Shown: positions 15,551-25,496, counted from the stretch's first letter. The stretch is DNA of 43,112 nucleotides from an uncultured Verrucomicrobiales bacterium (GCA_937934595.1 CALGZA010000107.1:1-43112), one strand, 5' to 3'. The notes: generated by a model not told the origin, from the letters alone. Translations and numbers: made by a program.

Positions 15551-17218
15551 ATGCCGTCTGACATAAACACAACTACTCCAGAAAATAATCCGGAAAACAC
15601 AGCCTCGGAGGACAAAAAAAATACCTCAGAAACGCCCAGCAAAACCGTGACAAATAAAAAATCAAAAAAATCACACATCAACCGCTTCACCATCGGCTCA
15701 GTCATCATCATCCAGATCATCCTTGCATTCGTTTCTGTCTGCCTCATTAACTACCTCACTGCTGACAAACACATCAGAAAAGACCTCACTGCAGGCTCAC
15801 AATACACCCTCTCAAAATACTCACTTGAATTCTTAAAAAGCGACCTCCTCAAAAATCACCCAGACACCATCAAAATATTTGTCATCCTAAAACAAAACCC
15901 AATCTACAGCCAAAGACTACGTAGCCTATTTGAAGAATACAGCAGAAACTCCGCAGCAGAAATAAAAGTAGAGTTTATCGACCGCGTCAAAGACGCAAAC
16001 AGACTCAACGAAATATCCGCCATCTACAGCAAGTCATTTTACCAAGACAGCGTCCTCATTGACGCCACCACAGAAGCAGAAAAAGCATCCACTCATAAAT
16101 CTGCAACCGCTAAAAATAACCCAACCCTAATCAACTCCGTCCCACTCAAACGCATCAGACAGTTCCCTATCCATGAGCTATTCACCATTGCAGAAGACGG
16201 ATCTCGTATCCTAGCTTGGCAAGACGAAAAAATCATCACAACATACCTCCTCAGAGCGATCGAAGGCAAACCAAGAAAGTTCTACTTCATGGTCGATAAA
16301 AGTGAAATAGACGACCTCGGTGACGGCTCACCAGCTTGGACCACATTCAACAGCCTGCTCGACAGCCAAAACATCCAGCTTCTCCCCTTCCAAATCTCAG
16401 CTAATAAACTCATCCCAAAAGACGCAGAAGGCCTTGCCATCATCGGACTAGATGCAGACTTCGATGACCAAGAACTCAGCATCCTCGATGAATACTGGGC
16501 CAGAAACAGCGCATCCATTTTCATCACCATCAAACCAGAAGCAAAACTAGTCAAAATCCGCAGATTCCTCGCCAGCTACGGCGTCGTAATTGAAAATGAC
16601 CGCGTTATGAGCCTCTCCAATGGCAGAAAACTCACCAAAGCACGCGGAATCTTCGTCAGAGGTAACGATATAACTAAAGGATTCGGTGACCAAGCCACCC
16701 AGCTCGACGGCATGACCCGCTCCCTATCTCTCCTCAATGTAGATCAATTAGCATCCAAAAACATCAACGTCTACTCCATCATGAACACCGCACCAGGTTG
16801 GTGGGGTGAAACCAACTACCAAAAAGACAAAATCAAATTCAATCCAGGAAAAGACAACGGCGCAAACCCCAACAGCCCAATACAAAAACCACTATCACTA
16901 TCTATCGCCGTCATCAGAGGTAAAGAAAACCTAGATCGCACCAAACACCTCACATCCAAAATGGTCGTCATTGGAAACACCAAATTCCTCAGACCTAACA
17001 ACATGCGCAGTGAACTTACTCACTTCACCATTTCAACCATCAACTGGCTTGCTGGCAGAGAAGAACTAGTCGGCAACATCGGACAAAAACCAATCATGAA
17101 ACAAAAAATCACCATCCCGCCAAATCAACTATCTCTCATCAATTTCACCATACTAGGTGGCCTACCAACCATCGCAGCCATCCTAGCACTCATTACCTGG
17201 TTTAACCGCCGGTCATAA
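15551..17218 (+). CDS. GldG-like ABC transport auxiliary protein
   Basis: A 555-residue protein. Residues 1-45 are a polar cytoplasmic tail rich in Thr, Asn and Lys. One span follows at about 47-69, then RKDLTAGSQYTLSKYS, the entry motif of GldG/ABC-type uncharacterized transport proteins. A large extracytoplasmic domain (about 80-525) follows, and a last span precedes the Arg-Arg end (about 531-553). This two-anchor layout matches GldG-type proteins that partner a GldF permease. It follows the permease after 12 bp. The domain contains a thioredoxin-like stretch (DTIKIFVILKQNP, then EEYSRNS) common in the family. The cargo or mechanical role is unknown in this phylum. Confidence 0.85.
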   Translation: MPSDINTTTPENNPENTASEDKKNTSETPSKTVTNKKSKKSHINRFTIGSVIIIQIILAFVSVCLINYLTADKHIRKDLTAGSQYTLSKYSLEFLKSDLLKNHPDTIKIFVILKQNPIYSQRLRSLFEEYSRNSAAEIKVEFIDRVKDANRLNEISAIYSKSFYQDSVLIDATTEAEKASTHKSATAKNNPTLINSVPLKRIRQFPIHELFTIAEDGSRILAWQDEKIITTYLLRAIEGKPRKFYFMVDKSEIDDLGDGSPAWTTFNSLLDSQNIQLLPFQISANKLIPKDAEGLAIIGLDADFDDQELSILDEYWARNSASIFITIKPEAKLVKIRRFLASYGVVIENDRVMSLSNGRKLTKARGIFVRGNDITKGFGDQATQLDGMTRSLSLLNVDQLASKNINVYSIMNTAPGWWGETNYQKDKIKFNPGKDNGANPNSPIQKPLSLSIAVIRGKENLDRTKHLTSKMVVIGNTKFLRPNNMRSELTHFTISTINWLAGREELVGNIGQKPIMKQKITIPPNQLSLINFTILGGLPTIAAILALITWFNRRS

Positions 17219-17245
17219 CACACACCCATCAAGCTACTTGAACAA

Positions 17246-19177
17246 GTGAGACTATTCACCACCATATTCCTCGCCCTCTGCACCACCGCTCTCACCGCAT
17301 GGTTCATCGCTGACCTGATTGAACAAAACAACCAGTCTCTACTCGATGACTCAGGCGCCATCCCAAACGGCAGACCTCTCTTCGATAACCCAGCCCTGCT
17401 CGACAGACACACCATCACCCTCTCTAACAAAAACACCAAAGAGCACGTCTTCAAACTAAACCGTAACTCCATCTGGGAATGCACAGCTCCATACCAAGAC
17501 AGAGCAGACGGCATATTCTACATCAAACCCATCCTAGACTTCACTATGGCCGCAGAAGTCATAGAGTCCATCCCTCTCAATGAAATCGAACTCAAAAACT
17601 TCGACCTACAAGATAAATGGACTAAAATCACAGTCAAAGACATCCACAACAACATCGCCGCTAGCTACAAATTAGGAATCAAATCAGCATGGAAACACAG
17701 AGTCACCACCAAAGATGAACGCGGACAAACCGTCAACACAGACTTCCCCACCGTCTACGTCATCAAAGAAAACGCAGAAGACAGCAACATGCTCTACCTC
17801 GTAGCAGACCCCACATTCAAAATACACTCACTCCTAAAGAACAACTTCGAAGGATTCCGTGACCACAGACCATTCGCTCTCAACAGGAAATACATGGAAG
17901 AAATCAGCATCAAAAGAGCCAAACGCGAAATCGTCCTAGACCACTCATCTCACCTCTCCCCATGGAATATCACTAAACCCCTAGAAAGACCCGTTGATAA
18001 AAAAGCCCTCGCTAAACTACTCGTAGACATCTCTACCCTTCAAGCCATCAAGCTCCATCAAAAAGACTCCATCACTCTCCCACAAGAAACAGATAACCTC
18101 ATAGAAGTTAGTATCAAAAACTTCGACTCAGATGATAAAACCACCCTCACCATATACCCTCCAAAAGACCAAAACGCCAAAACCAGCTTCGCCACCATCA
18201 GCAACAGAAACATCATCTTCGAGCTCCCTAACCAACCCATCAAAGGACTCAGAAGCTCAGTCGCATCACTACCCACAAGCGTCAATTCACTCCGAGCACG
18301 CAACATGCTCACACTCGCAAGACAAAACATCAGAGGATTTGTCATCAGAACACCACGCTCACAACCCATCGTCATCGTTAGACCCACCAGAGGAGCGAAA
18401 TACCAACTCCTCACCACCGATAACAAAAAAATAGCACCCAACGAAATCGCCATCGCTAACCTCATAGCCACCATTTCCACAGAACCAGTCAAAGCATTCA
18501 TATCAGACGCAGCCACAGACCTCAGCCTATACGGTTTTAACAGTCCCATCCTCGAAATTGTCGTCACACCCTTCACCGGCAAAAATCAGAGACTCCGATT
18601 CTCACGTAAAGGAGACCGCATATTCGCTACCTTACTCGGTAAATCAGATGTTTGGGAAGTCGACACTTCGCTCTACCTCCGCATCGCTAAAAAAGAATGG
18701 GGATGGAAAAATAACACCATCTGGGACCTCCTAAAAAATGACATCTCCCAATTCACCATCCAGCACAGAAACAAAGAAAAAATCACCGTCAACTACGACT
18801 ACCTCGCAGACTCCATCTCAGCAACAGTAGGCAAATCAAACAGAGACGTCACAAGCCAAATCAACCCCATACAAGTCAAATACTTCATTAACTCCTGTGC
18901 AAAACTAGAGGCCAGACGCAGACTCGGACCATCAGATCAAGCAGCAAAAACTGCACTCAAAAGACCAATACTCAACATAACCATCACCATACAAGAATAT
19001 AACATAGAAGGCATGCCCCTAACTCCTATTACCCACACACTCAGCATCGCTAAAGCCAGCGAAAAATCAAACATCTCACCCTTCTACTTCGCCAAAAGCA
19101 GCACAGATCCTGACTACTTCATGATCAAACCAGCTACACTCAACAACTTCTTCACCAACCTATTCAGTGAAGAATAG
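17246..19177 (+). CDS. DUF4340-containing membrane-anchored protein
   Basis: A 643-residue protein started by GTG at 17246, which places a hydrophobic anchor at once (residues 2-24). The rest is a large periplasmic region with the repeated beta-rich DUF4340 pattern: motifs such as LSNKNTKEHVFKLNRN, WNITKPLERPVDKKALAKLL and a later copy near LYGFNSPILEIVV. In other phyla DUF4340 proteins follow GldF/GldG-type ABC genes, and the order here is the same (27 bp after the GldG-like gene), so it probably completes that complex. Cys is almost absent. Lys, Thr, Asn and Ile are over-represented, in keeping with the strand bias. The next gene, sufS, starts 15 bp on, so one long transcript is possible. 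Confidence 0.85.
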   Translation: MRLFTTIFLALCTTALTAWFIADLIEQNNQSLLDDSGAIPNGRPLFDNPALLDRHTITLSNKNTKEHVFKLNRNSIWECTAPYQDRADGIFYIKPILDFTMAAEVIESIPLNEIELKNFDLQDKWTKITVKDIHNNIAASYKLGIKSAWKHRVTTKDERGQTVNTDFPTVYVIKENAEDSNMLYLVADPTFKIHSLLKNNFEGFRDHRPFALNRKYMEEISIKRAKREIVLDHSSHLSPWNITKPLERPVDKKALAKLLVDISTLQAIKLHQKDSITLPQETDNLIEVSIKNFDSDDKTTLTIYPPKDQNAKTSFATISNRNIIFELPNQPIKGLRSSVASLPTSVNSLRARNMLTLARQNIRGFVIRTPRSQPIVIVRPTRGAKYQLLTTDNKKIAPNEIAIANLIATISTEPVKAFISDAATDLSLYGFNSPILEIVVTPFTGKNQRLRFSRKGDRIFATLLGKSDVWEVDTSLYLRIAKKEWGWKNNTIWDLLKNDISQFTIQHRNKEKITVNYDYLADSISATVGKSNRDVTSQINPIQVKYFINSCAKLEARRRLGPSDQAAKTALKRPILNITITIQEYNIEGMPLTPITHTLSIAKASEKSNISPFYFAKSSTDPDYFMIKPATLNNFFTNLFSEE

Positions 19178-19192
19178 CCTACCAACTAAATC

Positions 19193-20431
19193 ATGGCACA
19201 AACACTAGGCCCCAAGGCCATCCAAAACATCCGCAGCCAGTTCCCCATACTCGATCAGAAAATCAATGGCTCAGATCTCGTCTACCTAGATAACGCCGCC
19301 ACAACGCATAACCCACAATCCGTAATAAACGCATCATCACAATATTACAGCAAAACAAATTCTAACATCCATCGCGGCGCCCACCACCTCTCAAGAGAAG
19401 CCACCGCCGCACACGAAGCCGCTCGCGAAAACATCGCTAAAAACCTAAACGCCACATCCAGCCATGAGATCATATTCACATCAGGAACCACGGAAAGCAT
19501 TAACCTTATCGCCTCCTCTCTAACATTCTCAGGAAAAATCAAAGCAGGTGACCGTATCCTCATATCAGCACTAGAACACCACTCAAACATCGTACCATGG
19601 CAAATGCTCTGCCATAACACCGGAGCAAAACTAGACGTCATTCCTGTTACCGACTCAGGCGAATGGGACCTCACCAATATCGACTCCCTGCTTAACAAAG
19701 ACACAAAAATCGTCGCCATTAGCCACATCTCAAACGCACTCGGCACCATCAACCCCATCGAGACCATCATCTCTAAAGCTAAACAAAAAGGCGCTCTTAC
19801 TCTCATCGATGGCGCTCAATCCGCAGCCCACATGCTCATCGACGTCCAGTCACTCGACTGCGACTTCTACGTCTTCTCTGGACACAAATGCTACGCCCCC
19901 ACTGGCATCGGTGTCCTCTGGGGAAAAGAACACATCCTTAACGAGCTTCCACCATACAAAGGAGGCGGCGAAATGATCAAACAGGTCACTTTCGAAAAAA
20001 CCACCTACAATGAACTCCCATTCAAATTCGAAGCCGGAACCCCAAACATAGAAGGCGCCATCGCCCTATCAGCCGCTTTCGACTGGATCAACAACATCGG
20101 CATCTCAGACATCGCCAAACACGAAGACCTCCTCCTCAAAACAGCAACACATGATATCAAATCAATCGATGGAATCAAAATCTTCGGCACCGCAACACAA
20201 AAAGCTAGCGTCCTATCCTTCAACATAGAAGGCATACACCACTACGACCTCGGAACCATCATGGACCAAATGGGAGTCGCTGTCCGCACCGGCCACCACT
20301 GCTGCCAACCACTCATGGCAAGATTCGGAATCCAAGGCACTGTCCGTGCATCATTCGCTGCATATAATAACGAAGATGACGTCACTAAACTTATTAGTGC
20401 TATCAAGAAAGCTAAAATAATGCTAAGCTAG
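19193..20431 (+). CDS. sufS: Cysteine desulfurase SufS
   Basis: SufS removes sulfur from cysteine as a persulfide for Fe-S cluster assembly. The 412 residues are the usual size for group II desulfurases. The PLP lysine is in SGHKCYAPTGIG (Lys232), the substrate loop is LEHHSNIVPW with its stacking His, and the catalytic Cys is in RTGHHCCQPLM (Cys370). The short active-site loop without an 11-residue insert marks the SufS type rather than IscS. The rest of the suf set (sufB, C, D, U or E) is not adjacent, which is unusual. It lies 15 bp after the DUF4340 gene and 28 bp before lpxA. The persulfide acceptor is unknown. Confidence 0.94.
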   Translation: MAQTLGPKAIQNIRSQFPILDQKINGSDLVYLDNAATTHNPQSVINASSQYYSKTNSNIHRGAHHLSREATAAHEAARENIAKNLNATSSHEIIFTSGTTESINLIASSLTFSGKIKAGDRILISALEHHSNIVPWQMLCHNTGAKLDVIPVTDSGEWDLTNIDSLLNKDTKIVAISHISNALGTINPIETIISKAKQKGALTLIDGAQSAAHMLIDVQSLDCDFYVFSGHKCYAPTGIGVLWGKEHILNELPPYKGGGEMIKQVTFEKTTYNELPFKFEAGTPNIEGAIALSAAFDWINNIGISDIAKHEDLLLKTATHDIKSIDGIKIFGTATQKASVLSFNIEGIHHYDLGTIMDQMGVAVRTGHHCCQPLMARFGIQGTVRASFAAYNNEDDVTKLISAIKKAKIMLS

Positions 20432-20459
20432 CATTTAGCAACCAAGATAACCACTACAA

Positions 20460-21233
20460 GTGATCCATCATACAGCCATCATCTCAGAATCCGCTAACAT
20501 CGGAAACAACGTATCCATCGGACCATACTGCGTCATCGGTGACAACGTTACCATCGGTGACAACTCCACACTCAAGTCACACGTCGTCATCGAAGGACAC
20601 ACCACCATTGGCAAAGACAACCTATTCTTCCCCTTCGCAGCCATCGGACAACTCACACAAGATCTCAAATACAAACATGAACCCACCTTCCTCATCATCG
20701 GCGACAGAAACACATTCCGCGAAAACACCACCATACACCGCTCAACATCTCCAGACACCCCCACTACCATTGGAAATGACAACCTATTCCTCTGCTACGC
20801 TCACGTCGCTCATGACTGCGTCATCGGAAACCACTGCATCTTCTCTAACAACGGTTCACTAGCAGGCCACGTCGTCGTCGAAGACCACGTCATCATCTCA
20901 GGCCTATCAGGCGTACACCAGTTCTGCAGAATCGGTGCTCACTCCATCGTTGGCGGATTCACCAAAGTCGTCCAAGACATCCCCCCATTCACCATCGCAG
21001 ACGGTAACCCAGCATCAGTCAGAGCCATTAACCAAATCGGACTCCAACGCCGCGGATTCACCTCAGACGAAATCGCATTCCTTCGCAGAGCATACAAAAG
21101 ACTCTTCTTCAACAAAAAGAAAAACCTCACAGAAGCCATCGAAGACACAAAACAAGCTGACTGCGCCACCAGCCCGCACGTCCAGCAACTCATCGCATTC
21201 CTAGAAAAAAGCGAACGCGGCGTCACCAGATAA
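20460..21233 (+). CDS. lpxA: UDP-N-acetylglucosamine acyltransferase LpxA
   Basis: LpxA adds the first 3-hydroxyacyl chain from ACP to UDP-GlcNAc in lipid A synthesis, so its presence implies an LPS outer membrane. The 257 residues start with GTG at 20460, just before the first hexapeptide coils (IIHTAI-like). About 9-10 left-handed beta-helix coils follow. HVAHDCVIG carries the catalytic His, and IADGNPASVRAINQIGLQRRGF is the LpxA end of the helix before the C-terminal helical domain. The length is close to E. coli LpxA (262). Other lpx genes are not nearby. It ends 5 bp before the stop of the convergent pseudouridine synthase gene. Confidence 0.94.
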   Translation: MIHHTAIISESANIGNNVSIGPYCVIGDNVTIGDNSTLKSHVVIEGHTTIGKDNLFFPFAAIGQLTQDLKYKHEPTFLIIGDRNTFRENTTIHRSTSPDTPTTIGNDNLFLCYAHVAHDCVIGNHCIFSNNGSLAGHVVVEDHVIISGLSGVHQFCRIGAHSIVGGFTKVVQDIPPFTIADGNPASVRAINQIGLQRRGFTSDEIAFLRRAYKRLFFNKKKNLTEAIEDTKQADCATSPHVQQLIAFLEKSERGVTR

Positions 21234-21238
21234 TCCCC

Positions 21239-21925
21239 CTAAAAACCACCCACCTCTTCCTTCGTCAACTCACGGAACTCACCCTCCTTCAGATCACCCA
21301 GACTCACCCGCCCCACAGACTCCCTCTTCAGCTTAGTCACCCTATTCCCCATCGCACCAAACATCCGCTTCACCTGATGATACTTCCCCTCAGTCAAAGT
21401 CAGCATCCCCGCATGCTCTGATAATATCTCTAACCCCGCAGGCTTCGTCAGCTTCTCCTCATCCCGCAACTGAACACCAGCAGCAAAATCATCAACATAA
21501 GATGCCAACATCGGCAAAACCGTCTCCACATAGTAAACCTTCTCACATGAATAATTAGGAGAAGTCACACGGTGAGACCACTTCCCATCACTCGTGATCA
21601 ATACCAATCCCGTCGTATCCTTGTCCAACCTACCAGCTATATGCAGCTCCTTATGAGTATAGCCATCCAAGAAATCTAAAACCGTATCCTGCTCCTCATC
21701 CTGAGTCGCACATATCACTCCCGCCTGCTTATGCATCACCAGATAAACCTCACCAGACTCCACCAGCTCACGCCCATTCACCTCCACAACATCACCAGAC
21801 TTCAACTTCCGCCCCTGATCCTTCACCACCTCACCATTCACCTCCACTCGTCCCGTCTTTATAGCCATTTTAGCCAGAGTCCGTGTCGCATCTGAATGCG
21901 TAGCCAAGTATTTATCTAGTCTCAT
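21239..21925 (-). CDS. Pseudouridine synthase, RsuA/RluB/RluE/RluF family
   Basis: It isomerises a uridine in rRNA. The 228 residues contain an N-terminal S4 RNA-binding domain (1-50: MRLDKYLATH, GRVEVNGEVV) and the catalytic domain with IAGRLDKDTTGLVLIT, in which Asp101 is the nucleophile. The signature and the late EGKYHQVKRMFGAMGNRV segment are typical of RsuA/RluF relatives. The size is closest to RsuA (16S U516), but the position modified cannot be fixed from sequence, so I give no symbol. It is monocistronic on minus, tail-to-tail with lpxA, and divergent from argF, with 132 bp between the starts. Confidence 0.93.
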   Translation of the reverse strand: MRLDKYLATHSDATRTLAKMAIKTGRVEVNGEVVKDQGRKLKSGDVVEVNGRELVESGEVYLVMHKQAGVICATQDEEQDTVLDFLDGYTHKELHIAGRLDKDTTGLVLITSDGKWSHRVTSPNYSCEKVYYVETVLPMLASYVDDFAAGVQLRDEEKLTKPAGLEILSEHAGMLTLTEGKYHQVKRMFGAMGNRVTKLKRESVGRVSLGDLKEGEFRELTKEEVGGF

Positions 21926-22057
21926 CTGCTGAGCACCCTACCTCCTCATCACCGTTACACAACCAGAAAACACTAGACATTTTGACCTCACACGTGTTTA
22001 TTTCTCACTTTACATCGCCTATCAAGACAGACTTCTAATTAAACATCCACACCTAAC

Positions 22058-22954
22058 ATGAACCGCCTACTTTCTATAGAAGAACTCAATGCAGAACTCC
22101 TCATTGAACTCATAAACTCAGCAGAAAAACTGAAAGCAGAACGTAGTAACCCTTCATCACTCCCACTCCAAGGACAAACCTGGGCCATGATATTCACCAA
22201 ATCATCAACACGAACCAGAGTCTCATTCGAAGTCGGTGTCCGCGAACTCGGCGGTTCCATCATGTTCCTATCATCAAATGATATCCAATTAGGAAGAGGT
22301 GAACCCATCAAAGACACCGCCAGAGTCCTAGGCAGAATGGTTCACGGTTGCATCATCAGAACATTCGCACAGCAAGACGTCATTGACTTCTCAGAATTCG
22401 GTAACATCCCTACCATAAACGCCCTCACAGATGAAGAGCACCCCTGCCAAATACTCGCAGACCTCCTAACCATCAAAGAAATACTAGGCACATGGGAAAA
22501 CAAAAAAGTAGTTTTCATCGGAGACGGAGACAATAACATGTCACGCTCGTGGATCTGGGCCGCTAAGCACCTCGGCTTCCAGCTCGTCATTGCAGCCCCT
22601 AAGTCCTGCTTCCCTCCTCAAGAATTCATGGCTAAAGTGAACGCACCTAACGTCAGCCTCACCGATGATCCCATCTCCGCCTGCAAGGACGCTCACATCA
22701 TAAACACAGATGTCTGGCTCTCCATGGGCCAAGAAGGACAAGCTGATAAAGAAGCACTCTTCAATGCCTATCAAGTCAATAGTGAACTTCTAAATCACGC
22801 TCACCATGATCACATCGTCCTTCACTGCCTCCCAGCATACAGAGACAAAGAAATCACAGAAGAAATTCTAGAAAAACACGCCAGCACCATTTTCCAGCAA
22901 GCAGAAAACAGACTGCATGCCCAAAAAGCAGTCCTTGCTAAAATAGCAAAATAG
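22058..22954 (+). CDS. argF: Ornithine carbamoyltransferase
   Basis: ArgF makes citrulline from ornithine and carbamoyl phosphate in arginine synthesis. The 298 residues show the carbamoyl-phosphate motif SSTRTR (49-54), HPCQ at 128-131, the ornithine-binding DVWLSMGQE region (usually DVWxSMG) and HCLPAYR near the end. The length (298) is on the short side of the 300-335 range. Arginine genes are scattered, as no arg neighbour is present. There is no Shine-Dalgarno; the leader is AC-rich. It ends 4 bp before the stop of a convergent small gene. Confidence 0.95.
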   Translation: MNRLLSIEELNAELLIELINSAEKLKAERSNPSSLPLQGQTWAMIFTKSSTRTRVSFEVGVRELGGSIMFLSSNDIQLGRGEPIKDTARVLGRMVHGCIIRTFAQQDVIDFSEFGNIPTINALTDEEHPCQILADLLTIKEILGTWENKKVVFIGDGDNNMSRSWIWAAKHLGFQLVIAAPKSCFPPQEFMAKVNAPNVSLTDDPISACKDAHIINTDVWLSMGQEGQADKEALFNAYQVNSELLNHAHHDHIVLHCLPAYRDKEITEEILEKHASTIFQQAENRLHAQKAVLAKIAK

Positions 22955-22958
22955 ACCG

Positions 22959-23186
22959 CTAGGCCGCTATTTCATAATGCTTCGCTATGTCATCGAAGAT
23001 CTTATCTCTTCGGTGCCTAGCCTGCTCTACATCTCTCGTCTTCAAAGAAAACCTCAGACGCTCAGCTGTAGCGTCTGACTTATGCACAGTCAAATGACAC
23101 CACCATACACCCCTATTATTCCATAAATGGTGGTTAAGGTTATCCCCGTTCACTCTCAATGCCAATGTTGTTCTTTTTGTAGCCAT
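22959..23186 (-). CDS. Small protein resembling the N-terminus of tyrosine recombinases
   Basis: A 75-residue protein from the ATG at 23186 (the frame extends to 23240). It reads as a short beta-hairpin domain: LALRVNG, then HHLWNNRGVWWCHLTVH, then RLRFSLKTRDVEQARHRRDKI. The last part is like the arm-type DNA-binding domain that starts many phage integrases (an R-x-S-L-x-T-x-D-x-x-x-A-R pattern). The catalytic recombinase domain is missing and no continuation lies downstream before argF. I have seen similar stand-alone short proteins in Verrucomicrobiota, so it may be a real small DNA-binding protein, not a remnant. Function is unproven. Confidence 0.6.
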   Translation of the reverse strand: MATKRTTLALRVNGDNLNHHLWNNRGVWWCHLTVHKSDATAERLRFSLKTRDVEQARHRRDKIFDDIAKHYEIAA

Positions 23187-23307
23187 AATATTTATAGTGT
23201 TAACTGATAATAACTTACACCTACTAAAACATATTAACAATACAAAAAAGTAATGATTAATTCACTTGAGCCACTAGTCACTCTATAACAATAAGTTATA
23301 TTTATAA

Positions 23308-25377
23308 TTATTTTAGTAATGTTTTGACCTCACCCCGTTTAACCCTTATTTTATCCGCCACATCCACCCCCCCATATCTAGATTCTTCATATAAAGCGAT
23401 CAAGCCAGACACCTCTACTAACAAAGCCTCATCCATCCTATCCGCAGAACCACTCACCCAGCTGCGATACGTCTCAGACACACTCCTCTCACCTATCAAA
23501 TCAGACAACCGCCCCTCTATCCCATCAAACACATCACTCCCTCTATAAACTAACTTAGAACCCTCCACCTCTTCACCACCCTTATTACGCACCTTAAATA
23601 AACGATAAATCGCCCATACAAGCAAAACCAAACCAAGCCCCCATAACACCAAACTCACTAAAAACTTATTTTCACTCCTGCTACTCCATATCAAGAAATC
23701 CTGCTTCAGAGTCTTAAACAAATCCTTAAACACCTGAAACCAACCCATCTCCATCTGATCACCCTCCAATGACAACCAGTCAGGCGGCGTCAAATCCACC
23801 ACCTCCCACCTCCCATCCATCCACACACTACACCAAGCATGAGCATGAACTCCACGCATCACCCACGCATCTCCACTCCTCTCTCGTGCCACATACCCCA
23901 CACAGTAACGAGCAGGCACCCCCTGATACCGCAACAACAAAGCAGCCGTCGTAGCAAAATATTCACAGTGACCCTGCCTACAACTCTTATCCATAAACCG
24001 AACAATATCAGACTGATAATGACCCGTCTCAGGCACATCAAAATGCAAAGAATAACGAAACTCATTCTCAAAGAAACCCCTTATTAAAGCCACTTTCCCC
24101 TCCACACTCCCTACGCGGCTTAAACCCATCTCATCACTGAGCTCACGCACAGCCTCCTTACAGCTATCATCAATGTTAAGATCTATCTCCCCATCAGGAT
24201 CACTGTCCAAATACTCCCCATCATCCATCCACATAGTATAATCAATAATAGAATCCCTATTGACCAGCTTCAGAACACCCAGCGGATGAACCGCCGCCCT
24301 CACATCGTCCCCAGCTATCTCACCAACAGCCAGCATCCCCCCAGCACTCGGCACCACACTCTCAACCGTATCAGTCTGCCCCCCACCCCTCAACCTTACC
24401 TTCCCCATATCGCCACCTCTTTTCTGTAAAATCTCATCATGCCCACTCTCAAAAAATAATACATCAGAACTCAAACCACTCGCCGCCACACCTATCCTAC
24501 TATCAAAAGAATCCTCCATTTTATTAAAACCACCCGCTCTATAATCATAGCTCCACATCACCCCATGATGCCTGTTATAACTATTCAGCCTCAGATACTC
24601 AGGCACATCATCACCCCACATTCTCCACTGTATTTCCTTACTCTGCTTAATATCACCCAACTGCCCCAAAACAGAACGATGCACACTTGAACCAGACCCA
24701 CCAGTATCACCAAGATGCAGCCCTCGGCCCGCAAAATACTTATACAAAACAGCAAACTCAGATTGCATCAATAACACCCCTACAACCACTACAGGAACAG
24801 CCCATATCAAACGCCTCAAACCATACCCCGCAGACCCCACCGCAGACACAAGTAGCACCCCCAATAAAAAAAACATCGCCACGTTCACATAAACATTAAA
24901 CGTATCACTACAGCTAGAAACCACCAAAACACCAAACAAATACAAATAACCCGTATTAACCTGCCGAGGATTCACCCTCATCCCACCCCTCAATTCCCGC
25001 TTCATCTTCGACCTCGAAAAATAAAAAAAAGTATTCAAATTCATCGTCCTACGCACCCCATACCGCTGCGCTAATTCAACCGGCAATGCATACAAAGGAA
25101 ACCACTTCATCAACTGATACAAACTATCTCCACCCTCATCATTCACCCATATCATCAAAATCAACAATCCCACCAAACCAAGAAACACCCAAAACGCCCT
25201 AACATAAGCACCATCACCAAAATCCCAGCTAAGCTTAACCCAGTTCTTTCCCTCCAAAAGAATAGCAGCTATTAAACCAAGCACCGCCTCACCACACATC
25301 GCCCCCCAGAAAAGCAACATCACCCCAGCCAACAACCGAGGTGGCTCTAAAACCAATGATTCAGATTTATCAAACAT
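23308..25377 (-). CDS. TgpA-like membrane transglutaminase/protease
   Basis: A 689-residue inner-membrane protein. Several spans (about 15-40, 60-78, 145-180, 188-206) are followed by a periplasmic region and a transglutaminase-like core: GHCEYFA with nucleophile Cys471, then HAHAW with His513 and VVDLTPP with Asp528. One more span (about 570-590) and a cytoplasmic tail containing a DUF4129-like end complete the TgpA (DUF3488 plus transglutaminase) layout. TgpA proteins usually sit beside MoxR and DUF58 genes; here those are absent. The protein is rich in Gly, Val, Asp and Arg, as expected from the G-rich minus strand. The natural substrate is unknown; cell-envelope protein cross-linking or cleavage is inferred. 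Confidence 0.88.
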   Translation of the reverse strand: MFDKSESLVLEPPRLLAGVMLLFWGAMCGEAVLGLIAAILLEGKNWVKLSWDFGDGAYVRAFWVFLGLVGLLILMIWVNDEGGDSLYQLMKWFPLYALPVELAQRYGVRRTMNLNTFFYFSRSKMKRELRGGMRVNPRQVNTGYLYLFGVLVVSSCSDTFNVYVNVAMFFLLGVLLVSAVGSAGYGLRRLIWAVPVVVVGVLLMQSEFAVLYKYFAGRGLHLGDTGGSGSSVHRSVLGQLGDIKQSKEIQWRMWGDDVPEYLRLNSYNRHHGVMWSYDYRAGGFNKMEDSFDSRIGVAASGLSSDVLFFESGHDEILQKRGGDMGKVRLRGGGQTDTVESVVPSAGGMLAVGEIAGDDVRAAVHPLGVLKLVNRDSIIDYTMWMDDGEYLDSDPDGEIDLNIDDSCKEAVRELSDEMGLSRVGSVEGKVALIRGFFENEFRYSLHFDVPETGHYQSDIVRFMDKSCRQGHCEYFATTAALLLRYQGVPARYCVGYVARERSGDAWVMRGVHAHAWCSVWMDGRWEVVDLTPPDWLSLEGDQMEMGWFQVFKDLFKTLKQDFLIWSSRSENKFLVSLVLWGLGLVLLVWAIYRLFKVRNKGGEEVEGSKLVYRGSDVFDGIEGRLSDLIGERSVSETYRSWVSGSADRMDEALLVEVSGLIALYEESRYGGVDVADKIRVKRGEVKTLLK

Positions 25378-25436
25378 TCAAAAAATTATTAATAACAGAA
25401 CCTCAACGAATCAAACAACAAAAACTAAGCCATACA

Positions 25437-25465
25437 CAAAAAAAAACGGCCCATAACCAGGACCG
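25437..25465 (-). terminator. Rho-independent terminator of the CAP lipoprotein gene
   Basis: On the minus strand CGGTCC (25465-25460) pairs with GGGCCG (25452-25447) around a 7-base loop, with one G-U pair. A run of nine T (25446-25438) follows directly. It lies about 30 bases past the stop at 25497. Confidence 0.8.
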
Positions 25466-25496
25466 CCTAAGAATAATAAATGAACTCAACAATGAT

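Noticed and set aside
18058-18582. 174-codon minus-strand frame inside the DUF4340 gene
   Set aside because: It is antisense to a well-supported gene; its length is explained by codon bias.
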